Assembly (NCBI GenBank): GCA_034370465.1
Contig: JAXMLA010000066.1
Location: 1 to 14,055 of the forward strand
DNA length: 14,055 bases
Direction of reading: 5' to 3'
Source: UBA2197 sp034370465
GTDB lineage: Bacteria; Desulfobacterota; Desulfuromonadia; Desulfuromonadales; UBA2197
Shown here: positions 6,275-14,055 of the stretch, piece after piece
How the letters are laid out: each line of letters begins with the position of its first letter
How positions within the stretch are numbered: the stretch's first letter is position 1
Program-made: the position numbers and the translations under genes
Notes under the pieces: generated by a model
The model's database searches: none
Told to the model about the DNA's origin: nothing
The model's input: the letters and a program-made list of their open reading frames with translations, nothing else

Positions 6275-7114
6275 ATGAAATTCGTCAAGATGCACGGCGC
6301 CGGCAACGATTATGTTTATGTCGACGGCTTCCAGGAGTCGATCAACGATCCGGCGGCCCTGGCCATTGAGGTCAGCAACCGCAACTTCGGTATCGGCTCG
6401 GACGGGCTGATCCTCATCCTCCCTTCGACTGTGGCGGATGTGAAGATGCGCATGTTCAACAGCGACGGCAGCGAAGCAGAGATGTGCGGTAATGGCGTGC
6501 GCTGTGTTGCCAAGTATGCATATGACCATGGCTTGGTAGCTAAGGAGGTCATCACTGTCGAAACCGGCGCCGGAGTTCTGACTCTGCAGCATTATCCCAA
6601 CTCTGCCGGTCGCGTCGACAAAGTGCGGGTCAATATGGGCCGGCCGCGCTTGACCCGCGGGGAGATCCCCATTACCGGCGATCCAACCGAACAGGTGGTC
6701 AATGTCCCCCTGACCATTCTCGACCGCACCTTTGCCATCACCTGCGTCTCGATGGGGAACCCGCACTGTGTCATCTTTGTCGACGATGTCGAGAATTTCC
6801 CGGTGGAAAAGTACGGGTCGCTGATCGAACAGCACCCCCTCTTTCCGAAGCGCACCAATGTCGAATTTGTCGAGGTGCGCTCCCGTAGCGAAGTGCGCCA
6901 GCGTACCTGGGAGCGGGGAGCGGGGGAGACCCTCGCCTGCGGCACCGGCGCTTCGGCGGTACTGGTTGCCGGCGTCCTCACCAATCGCACCGAGCGGACG
7001 ATCCGCAATCTTCTTTCCGGCGGCGAACTCGAACTGGAGTGGAGTGCCGGCGGTGAAGTCTTTATGACCGGTCCGGCGGTCGAAGTCTTCAGTGGTGAGT
7101 ACCACCCACAATGA
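6275..7114 (+). CDS. dapF: Diaminopimelate epimerase
   Basis: DapF converts LL- to meso-diaminopimelate, the direct precursor of lysine and of the peptidoglycan crosslinking residue, in the cytosol and without a cofactor. The 279-residue length is normal. Both catalytic cysteines are in their family contexts: C71 in EMCGNGVRC and C222 in ETLACGTGASA. The N-terminal KMHGAGNDY motif (5-13) and NRNFGIGSDG (35-44) are also present. The ATG follows GGGAAGGA (6258-6265) and a good promoter. Its stop overlaps the start of the HIT gene by four bases (ATGA), so the two are likely translationally coupled. It heads a five-gene plus-strand operon. Confidence 0.97.
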   Translation: MKFVKMHGAGNDYVYVDGFQESINDPAALAIEVSNRNFGIGSDGLILILPSTVADVKMRMFNSDGSEAEMCGNGVRCVAKYAYDHGLVAKEVITVETGAGVLTLQHYPNSAGRVDKVRVNMGRPRLTRGEIPITGDPTEQVVNVPLTILDRTFAITCVSMGNPHCVIFVDDVENFPVEKYGSLIEQHPLFPKRTNVEFVEVRSRSEVRQRTWERGAGETLACGTGASAVLVAGVLTNRTERTIRNLLSGGELELEWSAGGEVFMTGPAVEVFSGEYHPQ

Positions 7115-7590
7115 GTGGCGCCAATGATGTCATCCGCAGTGAAGCACCGGCATATTACCACCGGTCGGTGGACGGTTGTCCGATGTGCCGGAAATGGCAG
7201 GAGGATGTTGATCTCCGCGTCATTGAACTCGATTACTGTTACGTCCTTCTCAACCGCGACCAGTTCTTTGCCGGTTACTGTTTCGTTCTGAGCAAGGCGC
7301 ATGTCACTGAACTCTTTCACCTCGATGTCGAGACCCGGCAGGGGATCATCGAAGAGGTCAACCGCGTTGCCGCGGCTCTGCATCGCACCTTCTCCCCGAC
7401 CAAGATCAACTACGAGCTCCTCGGCAACATGGTGCCGCACATGCACTGGCACCTGGTCCCCCGCTTCAGCGACGATCCCCTTTGGCCGAAGCCGATCTGG
7501 AGTGAAGGGCACGCGGAAAAATTGTTACTGTCGCAAGAGTATGCCGCCCGGATTGACTCGATCCGCGCCGCCCTTCGTGCCGCGCGATGA
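7111..7590 (+). CDS. HIT family hydrolase/nucleotide-binding protein
   Basis: This 159-residue cytosolic protein carries the histidine-triad motif HMHWHLVPR, with H110, H112 and H114; H112 is expected to attack the alpha-phosphate of a nucleotide substrate. A CPMC pair (C23, C26) and H64 in SKAHVTEL suggest the structural zinc site seen in many HIT proteins. HIT enzymes of this branch hydrolyse nucleotide conjugates such as AMP-lysine or dinucleoside polyphosphates, but the substrate cannot be told from sequence. The gene is coupled on both sides by ATGA overlaps: with dapF at 7111-7114, and with the HAD gene at 7587-7590. Confidence 0.9.
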   Translation: MSGANDVIRSEAPAYYHRSVDGCPMCRKWQEDVDLRVIELDYCYVLLNRDQFFAGYCFVLSKAHVTELFHLDVETRQGIIEEVNRVAAALHRTFSPTKINYELLGNMVPHMHWHLVPRFSDDPLWPKPIWSEGHAEKLLLSQEYAARIDSIRAALRAAR

Positions 7591-8234
7591 TGGCCACGCC
7601 GGAGCTTCTCCTCTTTGACCTTGACAATACTCTGTACGCGCCGGAGCATGATCTCTTCTCCCTGATCGACTGCCGCATCAATCGCTTTATGGAGGAGGTG
7701 GTCGGGATCGCGGCCGACGATGTCGATCCCCTGCGCCGCTACTACTGGCAGGAATACGGGGTCACTTTGCAGGGGCTGATCCGTCATTTCGAGGTTGATC
7801 CCGAAGCCTATCTCCATTATGTCCATGATGTCGATGTGACCTCCCGGCTCGGGGCTGATCCCGCTCTGGCCCTTATTCTGGCTGGTCTGCCGCAGCGCAA
7901 AGTGATCTTCACCAACGGTTCTTCCGCCCACGCTGAACGGGTGCTCGCCGCCTTGGGGATTCGTCAGGCCTTTGAAGCAGTCTTCGATATCCGCATTGCC
8001 AACTATCTGCCCAAACCATTTCCCGCCCCTTATGAAGAAGTCCTTGCCCGGCTCTGCACCTCGCCAGCGTCCTGCGTGATGATCGAGGACGTCGCCAAGA
8101 ACCTGGCGCCGGCCAAGGCTCTGGGGATGGGAACGATTCTGGTCGGCGGCAGCGACGAACTCCCGTCCTTTGTCGATCTGCGCATCGACACCATCCATGA
8201 AATCACGGCTGCCCTGCAGCGCCTTCAGGAGTAA
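7587..8234 (+). CDS. HAD-family hydrolase, pyrimidine 5'-nucleotidase (SDT1)-like
   Basis: This 215-residue protein has the four haloacid dehalogenase signatures in order: FDLDNTLYAPE with nucleophile D11 and acid/base D13; T109 in IFTNGS; K143 in NYLPKPFP; and the acidic pair E167-D168 in MIEDVAKNLAPAK. The DNTLY wording and the KNL after the last motif resemble the pyrimidine 5'-nucleotidase subgroup, which removes phosphate from UMP, CMP or related nucleotides. Substrate is an inference. Two adjacent ATGs (7587 and 7590) are possible starts; the first overlaps the HIT stop. The stop at 8232-8234 is four bases before the nfo start. Confidence 0.85.
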   Translation: MMATPELLLFDLDNTLYAPEHDLFSLIDCRINRFMEEVVGIAADDVDPLRRYYWQEYGVTLQGLIRHFEVDPEAYLHYVHDVDVTSRLGADPALALILAGLPQRKVIFTNGSSAHAERVLAALGIRQAFEAVFDIRIANYLPKPFPAPYEEVLARLCTSPASCVMIEDVAKNLAPAKALGMGTILVGGSDELPSFVDLRIDTIHEITAALQRLQE

Positions 8235-8238
8235 ATCC

Positions 8239-9087
8239 ATGCTACTCGGCGTCCATGTCTCCATTGCCGGCGGGTTTGACAAAGCCGTCGAACGCGGCAC
8301 TGCCCTCGGCTGCACCGCCCTTCAGATCTTTACCAAGAATGCCAGTCAGTGGCGGGGCAAGGCGATTACGGCGACCGAAGCCGAAACCTTCAAGGCCGCC
8401 CTTGCTCACAGCCCGATACAGACCGTCGTTGCTCATGACAGTTACCTGATCAATCTTGCTGCGCCGCCGGGAGAGAATCGCGACAAATCGATCGCCGCCT
8501 TTGCCGATGAAATGGAGCGCTGTGCCGCCCTCGGTGTCCCTTATCTGGTCATGCACCCCGGCGCCCATCTTGGCGCCGGGGTACAGGTCGGTCTGGAACG
8601 GATCAGCGCCGCCTTTACCGAGATTTTCCAAAGAGCGCCGGCAGGGGTGACGGTCCTTCTCGAAAATACCGCCGGGCAGGGGACCTACCTCGGCAGTCGT
8701 TTTGAAGAGTTGGCGGAGATTGTCGCCCGGACGCCGACCGGTCGTTTTGGCATCTGTTTCGACACTTGTCACGCCTTTGCCGCCGGCTACGATATCTCGA
8801 CCCCCGGCGGTTATAGTGCGGTGATGAACGATTTCGCGCGGATTCTCGGTTTGGAGCAGCTGCGCCTTTTTCACCTTAACGACAGCCGTAAAGGGCTCGC
8901 CAGCCACGTTGACCGGCACGAAGGGATCGGCAGCGGCGCCCTCGGTCTCGAAGCGTTTCGGGCGGTCATGACCGATCCCCGTTTTGCGATGGTGGCGAAG
9001 ATCCTCGAAACACCGAAGGGGGAGGACGAGATCAGCGGCGATGTGGCGAATCTGGCGATCCTCCGCCGTCTGGCCGGGGTGGGGTAA
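8239..9087 (+). CDS. nfo: Deoxyribonuclease IV (endonuclease IV), AP-site repair
   Basis: Endonuclease IV cuts DNA 5' of abasic sites and clears blocked 3' ends in base excision repair. The 282-residue protein keeps all nine metal-binding residues of the three-zinc centre: H66, H106, E142, D175, H178, H212, D225, H227 and E257. They lie in the familiar motifs VAHDSYL, VMHPGAH, LLENTAGQG, CFDTCHAFAAGYD, FHLNDS, DRHEGIG and ILETPKG. The start at 8239 (MLLGVHVS) is chosen because AGGAG at 8227-8231 lies seven bases upstream and the family begins with this strand; a longer frame from 8170 would run through the HAD gene. dtd starts four bases after its stop. Confidence 0.97.
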   Translation: MLLGVHVSIAGGFDKAVERGTALGCTALQIFTKNASQWRGKAITATEAETFKAALAHSPIQTVVAHDSYLINLAAPPGENRDKSIAAFADEMERCAALGVPYLVMHPGAHLGAGVQVGLERISAAFTEIFQRAPAGVTVLLENTAGQGTYLGSRFEELAEIVARTPTGRFGICFDTCHAFAAGYDISTPGGYSAVMNDFARILGLEQLRLFHLNDSRKGLASHVDRHEGIGSGALGLEAFRAVMTDPRFAMVAKILETPKGEDEISGDVANLAILRRLAGVG

Positions 9088-9091
9088 GCTG

Positions 9092-9541
9092 ATGCGGGCG
9101 GTGGTGCAGCGGGTCAGCTCGGCGCGGGTGGTGGTGGCCGAAGAGATTGTCGGCGAGATCAAAGAAGGATTGATGGTGCTGCTCGGAGTCGAGAAGGAAG
9201 ATACAGAGGAGGATGCGCGTTTTCTCGCCGGAAAGATCGTCGGGCTCCGAATCTTTGCCGATGCAGACGGCAAGATGAACCTCTCTGTGCAGGAAAAGGG
9301 GGGTGGGGTATTGGTCGTCAGTCAGTTTACACTGCTCGGCGATTGCCGGCAGGGGCGGCGCCCGGGTTTTTCAGCAGCGGCAGGGCCGGAAGAAGCGGAC
9401 CGTCTTTATCTCTTTCTCTGCGAGCTCCTCCGCCAACGGGGGATTCCGATCGCCACCGGCGTCTTTCGCGCCGATATGGATGTCCATCTCGTCAATCACG
9501 GTCCGGTGACCTTTATCCTCGACAGCCGTAAACGGTTTTAA
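9092..9541 (+). CDS. dtd: D-aminoacyl-tRNA deacylase
   Basis: DTD frees D-amino acids (and glycine mischarged on tRNA-Ala) from tRNA, a cytosolic proofreading step of translation. The protein is 149 residues, the usual size, starts MRAVVQRVSSARV as in the family, and has both active-site signatures: SQFTLLGD (77-84) and NHGPVT (135-140) with the Gly-Pro pair that enforces chirality. The ATG at 9092 is taken rather than an upstream in-frame ATG at 8984, which would add 36 residues read from within nfo. It is the last gene of the dapF run, and its stop overlaps the convergent cheB stop, leaving no room for a terminator between them. Confidence 0.96.
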   Translation: MRAVVQRVSSARVVVAEEIVGEIKEGLMVLLGVEKEDTEEDARFLAGKIVGLRIFADADGKMNLSVQEKGGGVLVVSQFTLLGDCRQGRRPGFSAAAGPEEADRLYLFLCELLRQRGIPIATGVFRADMDVHLVNHGPVTFILDSRKRF

Positions 9542-10563
9542 CAGAGCTGCCGCGTGATCGTAGCGGCGATCTTGTCCGCGGGCTGAACCTCCCGCACCCC
9601 CCCCAATTCAAAGGCGACCCTGGGCATGCCGTAGACAGCGCAGGTCGCTTCATCCTGGGCAATCGTATACGCCCCCCCTTCTTTAAGCGCTAACAGCCCT
9701 TCCGCCCCATCTTTCCCCATCCCGGTCAATAGGACCGCAACCACCGAAGTCGGATTTTCCCGGGCCAAAGAGGAAAAAAGATTGTCGATCGACGGCCGGC
9801 AGCCATTGACCTGTGGAGCATTGGTCAGAACGATGCGGCCGCCGTGCACCTCCATATGTTGATCGCACGGTGCGACCAGGGCGACGCCCCGTACGAGGGA
9901 ATCGTCGTCTTTGGCAATACGGACTGTGTAAGCGCTCTCGGCATTCAGCCATTCAGCAAAGCCGCGGGCAAAACCACTGGCGATATGCTGGACAATGACG
10001 ATACTCGCATCCTTGTCGGCCGGAAGTTCCTTGAGAATCTTCATCACCACTTTCGGGCCGCCGGTCGAAGCGCCGATGGCGATGATCGAGCGGCAGTTGG
10101 TGACCGTCGGCAGCAGGGGGGGTGTCGTTGTTTTTTCGCGGTGCGAGCGGAAGTGATGGATGACCCGGACCCGGCTGAGAGTGTGGACCTGGGCGAGGAG
10201 GGTGCTGGCAAAGGATTCCCAGGCGGCGCCCGAAAGCCCCACGGGTTTGCGCATGACATCCAGGGCGCCGAGGCGAATGGCGTTGAAGGCATTGCTCTGC
10301 TCACCGACCGCACTGTCAGAGGAAAGGATCAGGATCGGCAGGGCATGGATCCTCATGATCTTCTGCACCGCCGTCAGTCCGTCCATGACCGGCATCATCA
10401 CATCCATGATCAGAAGATCCGGCCGGAGTTGCGCCACCATTTCAATCGCCTGACGCCCATCGTAGGCTTCGCCGACGACCGCAATTTGCGGGTCATGGGC
10501 AAGGAGATCCTTGAGGATACTCAAGGTCAGGTACGAATCATCGGCAAGGAGGACGCGAATCAT
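9538..10563 (-). CDS. cheB: CheB: receiver-regulated protein-glutamate methylesterase
   Basis: CheB removes methyl groups from receptor glutamates, or deamidates glutamines, to reset receptor sensitivity. The 341-residue protein has an N-terminal receiver domain with acidic D8 and D9, phosphorylation site D54 in MDVMMP and K106 in KP. After a linker comes the esterase domain with triad S166 in GASTGG, H193 in VQHI and D285 in GMGKDGAEG. The ATG ending at 10563 gives the normal MIRVLLADDS start, nine bases after the cheA stop. A TTG two codons upstream has a GGAT at better spacing and cannot be ruled out. It is presumably phosphorylated by the adjacent CheA. No cheR partner lies in the window. 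Confidence 0.95.
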   Translation of the reverse strand: MIRVLLADDSYLTLSILKDLLAHDPQIAVVGEAYDGRQAIEMVAQLRPDLLIMDVMMPVMDGLTAVQKIMRIHALPILILSSDSAVGEQSNAFNAIRLGALDVMRKPVGLSGAAWESFASTLLAQVHTLSRVRVIHHFRSHREKTTTPPLLPTVTNCRSIIAIGASTGGPKVVMKILKELPADKDASIVIVQHIASGFARGFAEWLNAESAYTVRIAKDDDSLVRGVALVAPCDQHMEVHGGRIVLTNAPQVNGCRPSIDNLFSSLARENPTSVVAVLLTGMGKDGAEGLLALKEGGAYTIAQDEATCAVYGMPRVAFELGGVREVQPADKIAATITRQLC

Positions 10564-10572
10564 AGGCAAAGA

Positions 10573-12687
10573 TTATCCAATCAGGGTTTCAACGGTTTCG
10601 AGCAGGGCGCCCTGATCGAAATTCCCTTTGACGATATACGCCTGCGCCCCGGCCTTCAGTCCCATCCGTTTGTCTTCGTCGGTGGCTAAAGATGAAACGA
10701 TAATCACCGGCGTCCCTTTGGTCCGTTCGTTGCGCCGCACCGCCGCGGTCAGCTCAAAGCCGGTCATCCCCGGCATCTCGACATCGGAGACGATGAGATC
10801 GTATTCCCCTTCGCTGAGGCGTTGCAGGGCGTCCGGACCGGAGCAGGCGACGGTCACGCGATAACCGTGCGCTTCGAGAATATTCTTTTCCATGGTCCGC
10901 GTGGTGATCGAGTCATCGACGACCAGAACCCGCCCTTTTGCGGAGCGGCGGCGGCCTTCTTCGTGCGCCTGTCGTAAGGACGTGCTCCCTTGACTGCGCC
11001 CGGAGGCAAAGAGATCGGGTGCAGCCAGGATCAGGACCGGTGAGCCGTCCCCCATGATCGTCACCCCGGAGAAGAATTCCACCCGCTTGAGTTGTTTCCC
11101 CATCCCTTTGACGATCATCTCTTTGACGCCGTACGAATGGTTCACCAGGCAGGCGAGCTGACGTTCGCGGCAGGTCATCACCAGGACCGTTTGCTTCTCC
11201 CCGGCATCGAGTTTTCCCCCCTCCAGGCCGAGGACCTCGGCCAGGGAGATCATCGGGATGCTGCGCCCATGCACCCGCACCATCTCCCGGCCCCCTTCGC
11301 TGATCACGTCGGCGGGATCGATGCGGAGAATTTCACTGATGTAATGGAGGGGGACCGCCAGGGTCGTGCCGGCGCAGTCAAAGAGGAGACCGCTGATCAT
11401 CGCCATGGTCAAGGGTAATTGCAGGCGCATCTGCGTGCCGCGCCCGTGGGTCGAGGTGATAATAATGTCCCCTTTGACCTTGTCGAGACTGTTCTTGACC
11501 ACATCCATCCCCACCCCGCGTCCGGAGATATCGGTGATGTACTCCCGCGTCGTGAAGCCGGGGCGCAGAATCAGGTAGGCGGCTTCTTCGTCGCTGGTCT
11601 GGGCGGCCTGGGCGCGGCTGAGGAGGCCGCGTTCGACCGCCTTGTTGCGAACCTGTTCGGGATCGATGCCGCGTCCATCGTCGCTGAGAATCAGGCAGAC
11701 ATAGCCCGATTCATAGCGGGCAACCAGATCGATCTTTGCGGTCGGATTCTTGCCGGCGAGAAGACGTTCATCGGCGGATTCGATGCCATGATCGACGGCG
11801 TTGCGCAGCATGTGCAACAGGACCGGCTTAAGGATCTCCAGCATCATCCGGTCGAGTTCGACCTGGTCTCCGGTGATGGAAAGGCTGAGCTCCTTCCCCT
11901 GTTCGCGGGCAAGTCCCCGGGCCATGTGGCCGAGATCGTCGGTAATTGTCGAAAGGGGCAGCATGCGCAACTCCATGGCACTGTGGTGCAGCTCTTGCGT
12001 CAGATAAGAAAGATTGCCGAGATCGCTGTCAAGATTCGTGGTCAGGTTGGCGAGGCGTCCGTGAATATCCCGTAACCCCCGGACATTCTCGGCCCGTTGC
12101 AGCTGGCGCACAAAGTATTCGAGTTCGCGGACCAGACCGCGCAGTTCCCGGCCCCGCTCTTCAAAGGCATGACGGGTAATGCTGACTTCACCGAGGTGGT
12201 TGATGATCTGGTCGAGCTGTTCGACGTCGGCACGCACGGTGAGCATCGCCAGGGGGAGAGTTTCCACCGGCGGCGCGGCACTGACCAGCGGGGTGATGTC
12301 CCCGGCCCGCATCGATTCGCCCGAGCGCAGGGCGGCGACCAGAGCATCGAGGGAAAGGTCGACGGTCTCTCCGGAGAGGGCATATTTGGTCAAGGTGTCG
12401 AGAGCTTCGGTGGCATAAGCCAATAGATCGATAAGGGTGGGCGTCAAGGGGCGCTTGCCCTGCTCAATCTCGCCGAAGAGATCTTCCATCACATGCGCCA
12501 CCCGCCCGATCTCGTCGAGTTCGAGCATCATCGCCGAGCCCTTGATGGTATGGGCGCTGCGCAACAGGTCGTGAATGCGCCCGGCGGAAAATCCTTCGTC
12601 TTTGAGGATGAGCAGGCCGTTGCGCAGGGCTCCCAGGTGCTCCTTAGCCTCTTTGACAAAGAGATCGACGTATTTGCGCGTCTTCAC
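10573..12687 (-). CDS. cheA: Hybrid CheA histidine kinase with C-terminal receiver domain
   Basis: This 704-residue cytosolic kinase has, in order: an Hpt domain with phosphorylated H46 in SAHTIKGSA; a short linker with no CheY/CheB-docking P2 domain; a dimerisation region (about 146-260); an ATPase domain with LRNAVDHGIE (294-303), SDDGRGID (335-342) and GRGVGMDV (389-396); a CheW-like domain (about 425-560); and a receiver with D591, D592, phosphorylation site D635 and K687. It phosphorylates its own receiver and probably CheB. A CheA-REC fusion without P2 is the layout of WspE and FrzE, which control surface or motility programmes, and differs from flagellar CheA. The GTG start directly abuts the receptor stop TAG, with GAGG just upstream inside the receptor gene, so translation is likely coupled. 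Confidence 0.93.
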   Translation of the reverse strand: MKTRKYVDLFVKEAKEHLGALRNGLLILKDEGFSAGRIHDLLRSAHTIKGSAMMLELDEIGRVAHVMEDLFGEIEQGKRPLTPTLIDLLAYATEALDTLTKYALSGETVDLSLDALVAALRSGESMRAGDITPLVSAAPPVETLPLAMLTVRADVEQLDQIINHLGEVSITRHAFEERGRELRGLVRELEYFVRQLQRAENVRGLRDIHGRLANLTTNLDSDLGNLSYLTQELHHSAMELRMLPLSTITDDLGHMARGLAREQGKELSLSITGDQVELDRMMLEILKPVLLHMLRNAVDHGIESADERLLAGKNPTAKIDLVARYESGYVCLILSDDGRGIDPEQVRNKAVERGLLSRAQAAQTSDEEAAYLILRPGFTTREYITDISGRGVGMDVVKNSLDKVKGDIIITSTHGRGTQMRLQLPLTMAMISGLLFDCAGTTLAVPLHYISEILRIDPADVISEGGREMVRVHGRSIPMISLAEVLGLEGGKLDAGEKQTVLVMTCRERQLACLVNHSYGVKEMIVKGMGKQLKRVEFFSGVTIMGDGSPVLILAAPDLFASGRSQGSTSLRQAHEEGRRRSAKGRVLVVDDSITTRTMEKNILEAHGYRVTVACSGPDALQRLSEGEYDLIVSDVEMPGMTGFELTAAVRRNERTKGTPVIIVSSLATDEDKRMGLKAGAQAYIVKGNFDQGALLETVETLIG

Positions 12688-14055
12688 CTAGACCTCTTCA
12701 GCGACCAGGGATTTGAGGCGCTCGGCCAACGCCGTCAGTTCAGCAATCGCCTGGGTCGTCTCTTTGCTGCTGACCGCGACCTGGGCGGCGACATCCCGCA
12801 CTTCAGCGATCGTTTCGGCCATCTGTTCGCTCGCCGTCGTCTGCTGCTGGGTGGAGAACTTGATCTCACGTGCTGCTGCGGTTGTTTCGTGAACCATACG
12901 ACTGATCTCCTGCAAAGCCCCGGCGACGCGTGCCACCAGTTCGCTGGCCCGGTCAACCCCTTTGCTCCCTTCTTCGGTGAGCATGATCGTACCGTTGGTC
13001 GCTTTCTGGATGGCATCGACGAGATTCTTGATCTGGCCGGTGGCGTCGGCGGTCCGTTCCGCCAGGCGTTTGACTTCGTTGGCGACGATCGAGAAGCGCT
13101 TGCCTGCTTCGCCGGCACCGGCCGCTTCGATCGCGGCATTGAGAGCGAGGAGGTTGGTCTGGTCGGAGATTTCGTCGATGATATCGACAATGCCGCCGAT
13201 CTTCTGGGAATCTTCGCCGAGTTGCAGCATCGCCTGTGCCACCGATTCGATCTTGCTCTTGAGTTCGCCCATGCCGGTCATGGCGTTGTCGGCTTCATTG
13301 CGCCCCACCTGCCCGGCGGCATTGGCCTGCTGCGCCTGCGATTCGACGAGGATGGCATTCTCGGCAACCTGGCGGGCGGTGACAGCGATCTCTTCCGAGG
13401 TTGTCGTCGCCTGCTGCACAGCCGAGGCCTGACCGTTGGCGCCGGCGGCCTGTTGCGCGGAGATCGCCATAATCTCGCTGGCACTGGAAGAGAGTTGCTG
13501 AATCGCTTCCTTGACACTTTCGATGAGCCGTTCGCTCTTTTCGATTTCACTGCGCAGGTTGCGGACAATGACCTGGGTCATCTTGTTGAAGGCGCTCGCC
13601 AGCTTGCCGATTTCATCTTCGCTCTGGATCTCGATGGTTTCATTGAGATGGCCGGCAGCGATGCGATCGGCGACAACGGTCAGCTCCTTGAGGGGGCGCA
13701 CCAGGCGGGTGACGACAAAAGCAATCGTGACCGTCGAGAGGAGGAGGATCATCCCCATGCCGAAGAGGATGTCGTTCCGCAGAGAGGTGACCGCGGCATC
13801 GATCTTCATCATCGAATAGCCGATCCGGAAACCGCCCCAATGCTTGCCGTTGACATAGACCGGGGCGCTGATGTCCCACATCATCTCGCCGGTGTCCCGT
13901 TTGTAGACCTGGCGCAAAATTTTGTTGTTGTCACTGCCGTCGTATTTGCCGGCGGCCAGACCGACCGGATCGTCAAAGATCCGCTTGGTGCGGTTGTCGA
14001 GCTTGTCCTTTTCCATGTCACCGGTCAAGGGGCGGGAGTACTTGCTGTTGTGAAC
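12688..14055 (-). CDS. Methyl-accepting chemotaxis protein, N-terminus beyond the window (partial)
   Basis: The frame is open to the window edge, so the start lies outside; 455 residues are visible. The first ~85 are the tail of a periplasmic Cache-like sensor domain, with VYKRDTGEMMWDISAPVYVN and a following GGFRIGYS strand. A membrane segment (about 96-117) leads to a HAMP domain (about 118-170, with RPLKEL and EDEIGKLASAFN). A long coiled-coil signalling domain follows, with its hairpin tip near 294-325 (DEISDQTNLLALNAAIEAA). At the tip, the usual A-A-R-A-G-E-x-G-x-G-F reads A-A-G-A-G-E-A-G-K-R-F. There is no C-terminal NWETF-type tether for CheR/CheB. It sits immediately upstream of the hybrid CheA, so it is the likely input to that kinase. 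Confidence 0.93.
   Translation of the reverse strand, partial: VHNSKYSRPLTGDMEKDKLDNRTKRIFDDPVGLAAGKYDGSDNNKILRQVYKRDTGEMMWDISAPVYVNGKHWGGFRIGYSMMKIDAAVTSLRNDILFGMGMILLLSTVTIAFVVTRLVRPLKELTVVADRIAAGHLNETIEIQSEDEIGKLASAFNKMTQVIVRNLRSEIEKSERLIESVKEAIQQLSSSASEIMAISAQQAAGANGQASAVQQATTTSEEIAVTARQVAENAILVESQAQQANAAGQVGRNEADNAMTGMGELKSKIESVAQAMLQLGEDSQKIGGIVDIIDEISDQTNLLALNAAIEAAGAGEAGKRFSIVANEVKRLAERTADATGQIKNLVDAIQKATNGTIMLTEEGSKGVDRASELVARVAGALQEISRMVHETTAAAREIKFSTQQQTTASEQMAETIAEVRDVAAQVAVSSKETTQAIAELTALAERLKSLVAEEV

Noticed and set aside
6251..7111. Minus-strand open frame opposite dapF
   Set aside because: Shadow of dapF, whose catalytic cysteine motifs are intact on the plus strand.
8242..9273. 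Minus-strand open frame opposite nfo and dtd
   Set aside because: Both plus-strand genes have complete active sites; this frame has no recognisable protein features.
1..14055. CRISPR array, tRNA/rRNA genes, insertion sequences, prophage or toxin-antitoxin genes
   Set aside because: No regularly spaced repeats, RNA gene signatures, transposase or integrase motifs were seen on either strand.

Overview
The window is GC-rich, gene-dense bacterial chromosome. Gene content and style suggest a Desulfuromonadales/Geobacterales-type bacterium (Desulfobacterota). The clues are a tungsten aldehyde:ferredoxin oxidoreductase (AOR) family protein, an MshEN-GAF protein, a receptor sensor tail like those of Geobacter-type chemoreceptors, and a hybrid CheA-REC chemosensory cluster. 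The taxonomic call is an inference from gene families recalled from memory, not a search. No gap without a gene exceeds 300 bases: the largest are 28-273 and 6104-6274.

Layout. (1) 1-27 holds the last codons of an upstream plus-strand gene, followed by a strong hairpin terminator (48-84) and a small REP-like hairpin (97-118). (2) 274-609 (+) is a short two-repeat YegP/DUF1508 protein. (3) 697-6103 (-) looks like one operon, read right to left: a membrane-anchored M23 peptidase; a 955-residue fusion of an AOR-like oxidoreductase with two class II aldolase-like domains (its start overlaps the peptidase stop in ATGA); and, 38 bases on, an MshEN-GAF protein predicted to sense cyclic di-GMP. (4) 6275-9541 (+) is a tight five-gene run behind a recognisable promoter: dapF, a HIT protein, a HAD pyrimidine-nucleotidase-like phosphatase, endonuclease IV (nfo) and D-aminoacyl-tRNA deacylase (dtd). 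(5) 9538-14055 (-) is a chemosensory run, read right to left: a chemoreceptor cut by the window edge, a CheA with a C-terminal receiver, and a CheB methylesterase. Its last stop codon overlaps the dtd stop in one TTAA palindrome.

How they fit together. The plus-strand run mixes cell-wall/lysine precursor synthesis (dapF) with nucleotide, DNA and tRNA quality control. The receptor, CheA-REC and CheB form a signalling module resembling Wsp/Frz-type 'alternative cellular function' systems more than flagellar chemotaxis; no CheW, CheR or diguanylate cyclase gene lies in the window.

The item most worth attention is the AOR-aldolase-aldolase fusion. It keeps the iron-sulfur and pterin-binding signatures of the AOR family and a complete zinc and catalytic set in its last aldolase domain. 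Its middle aldolase domain looks degenerate, and residues usually conserved around the tungsten site appear replaced.
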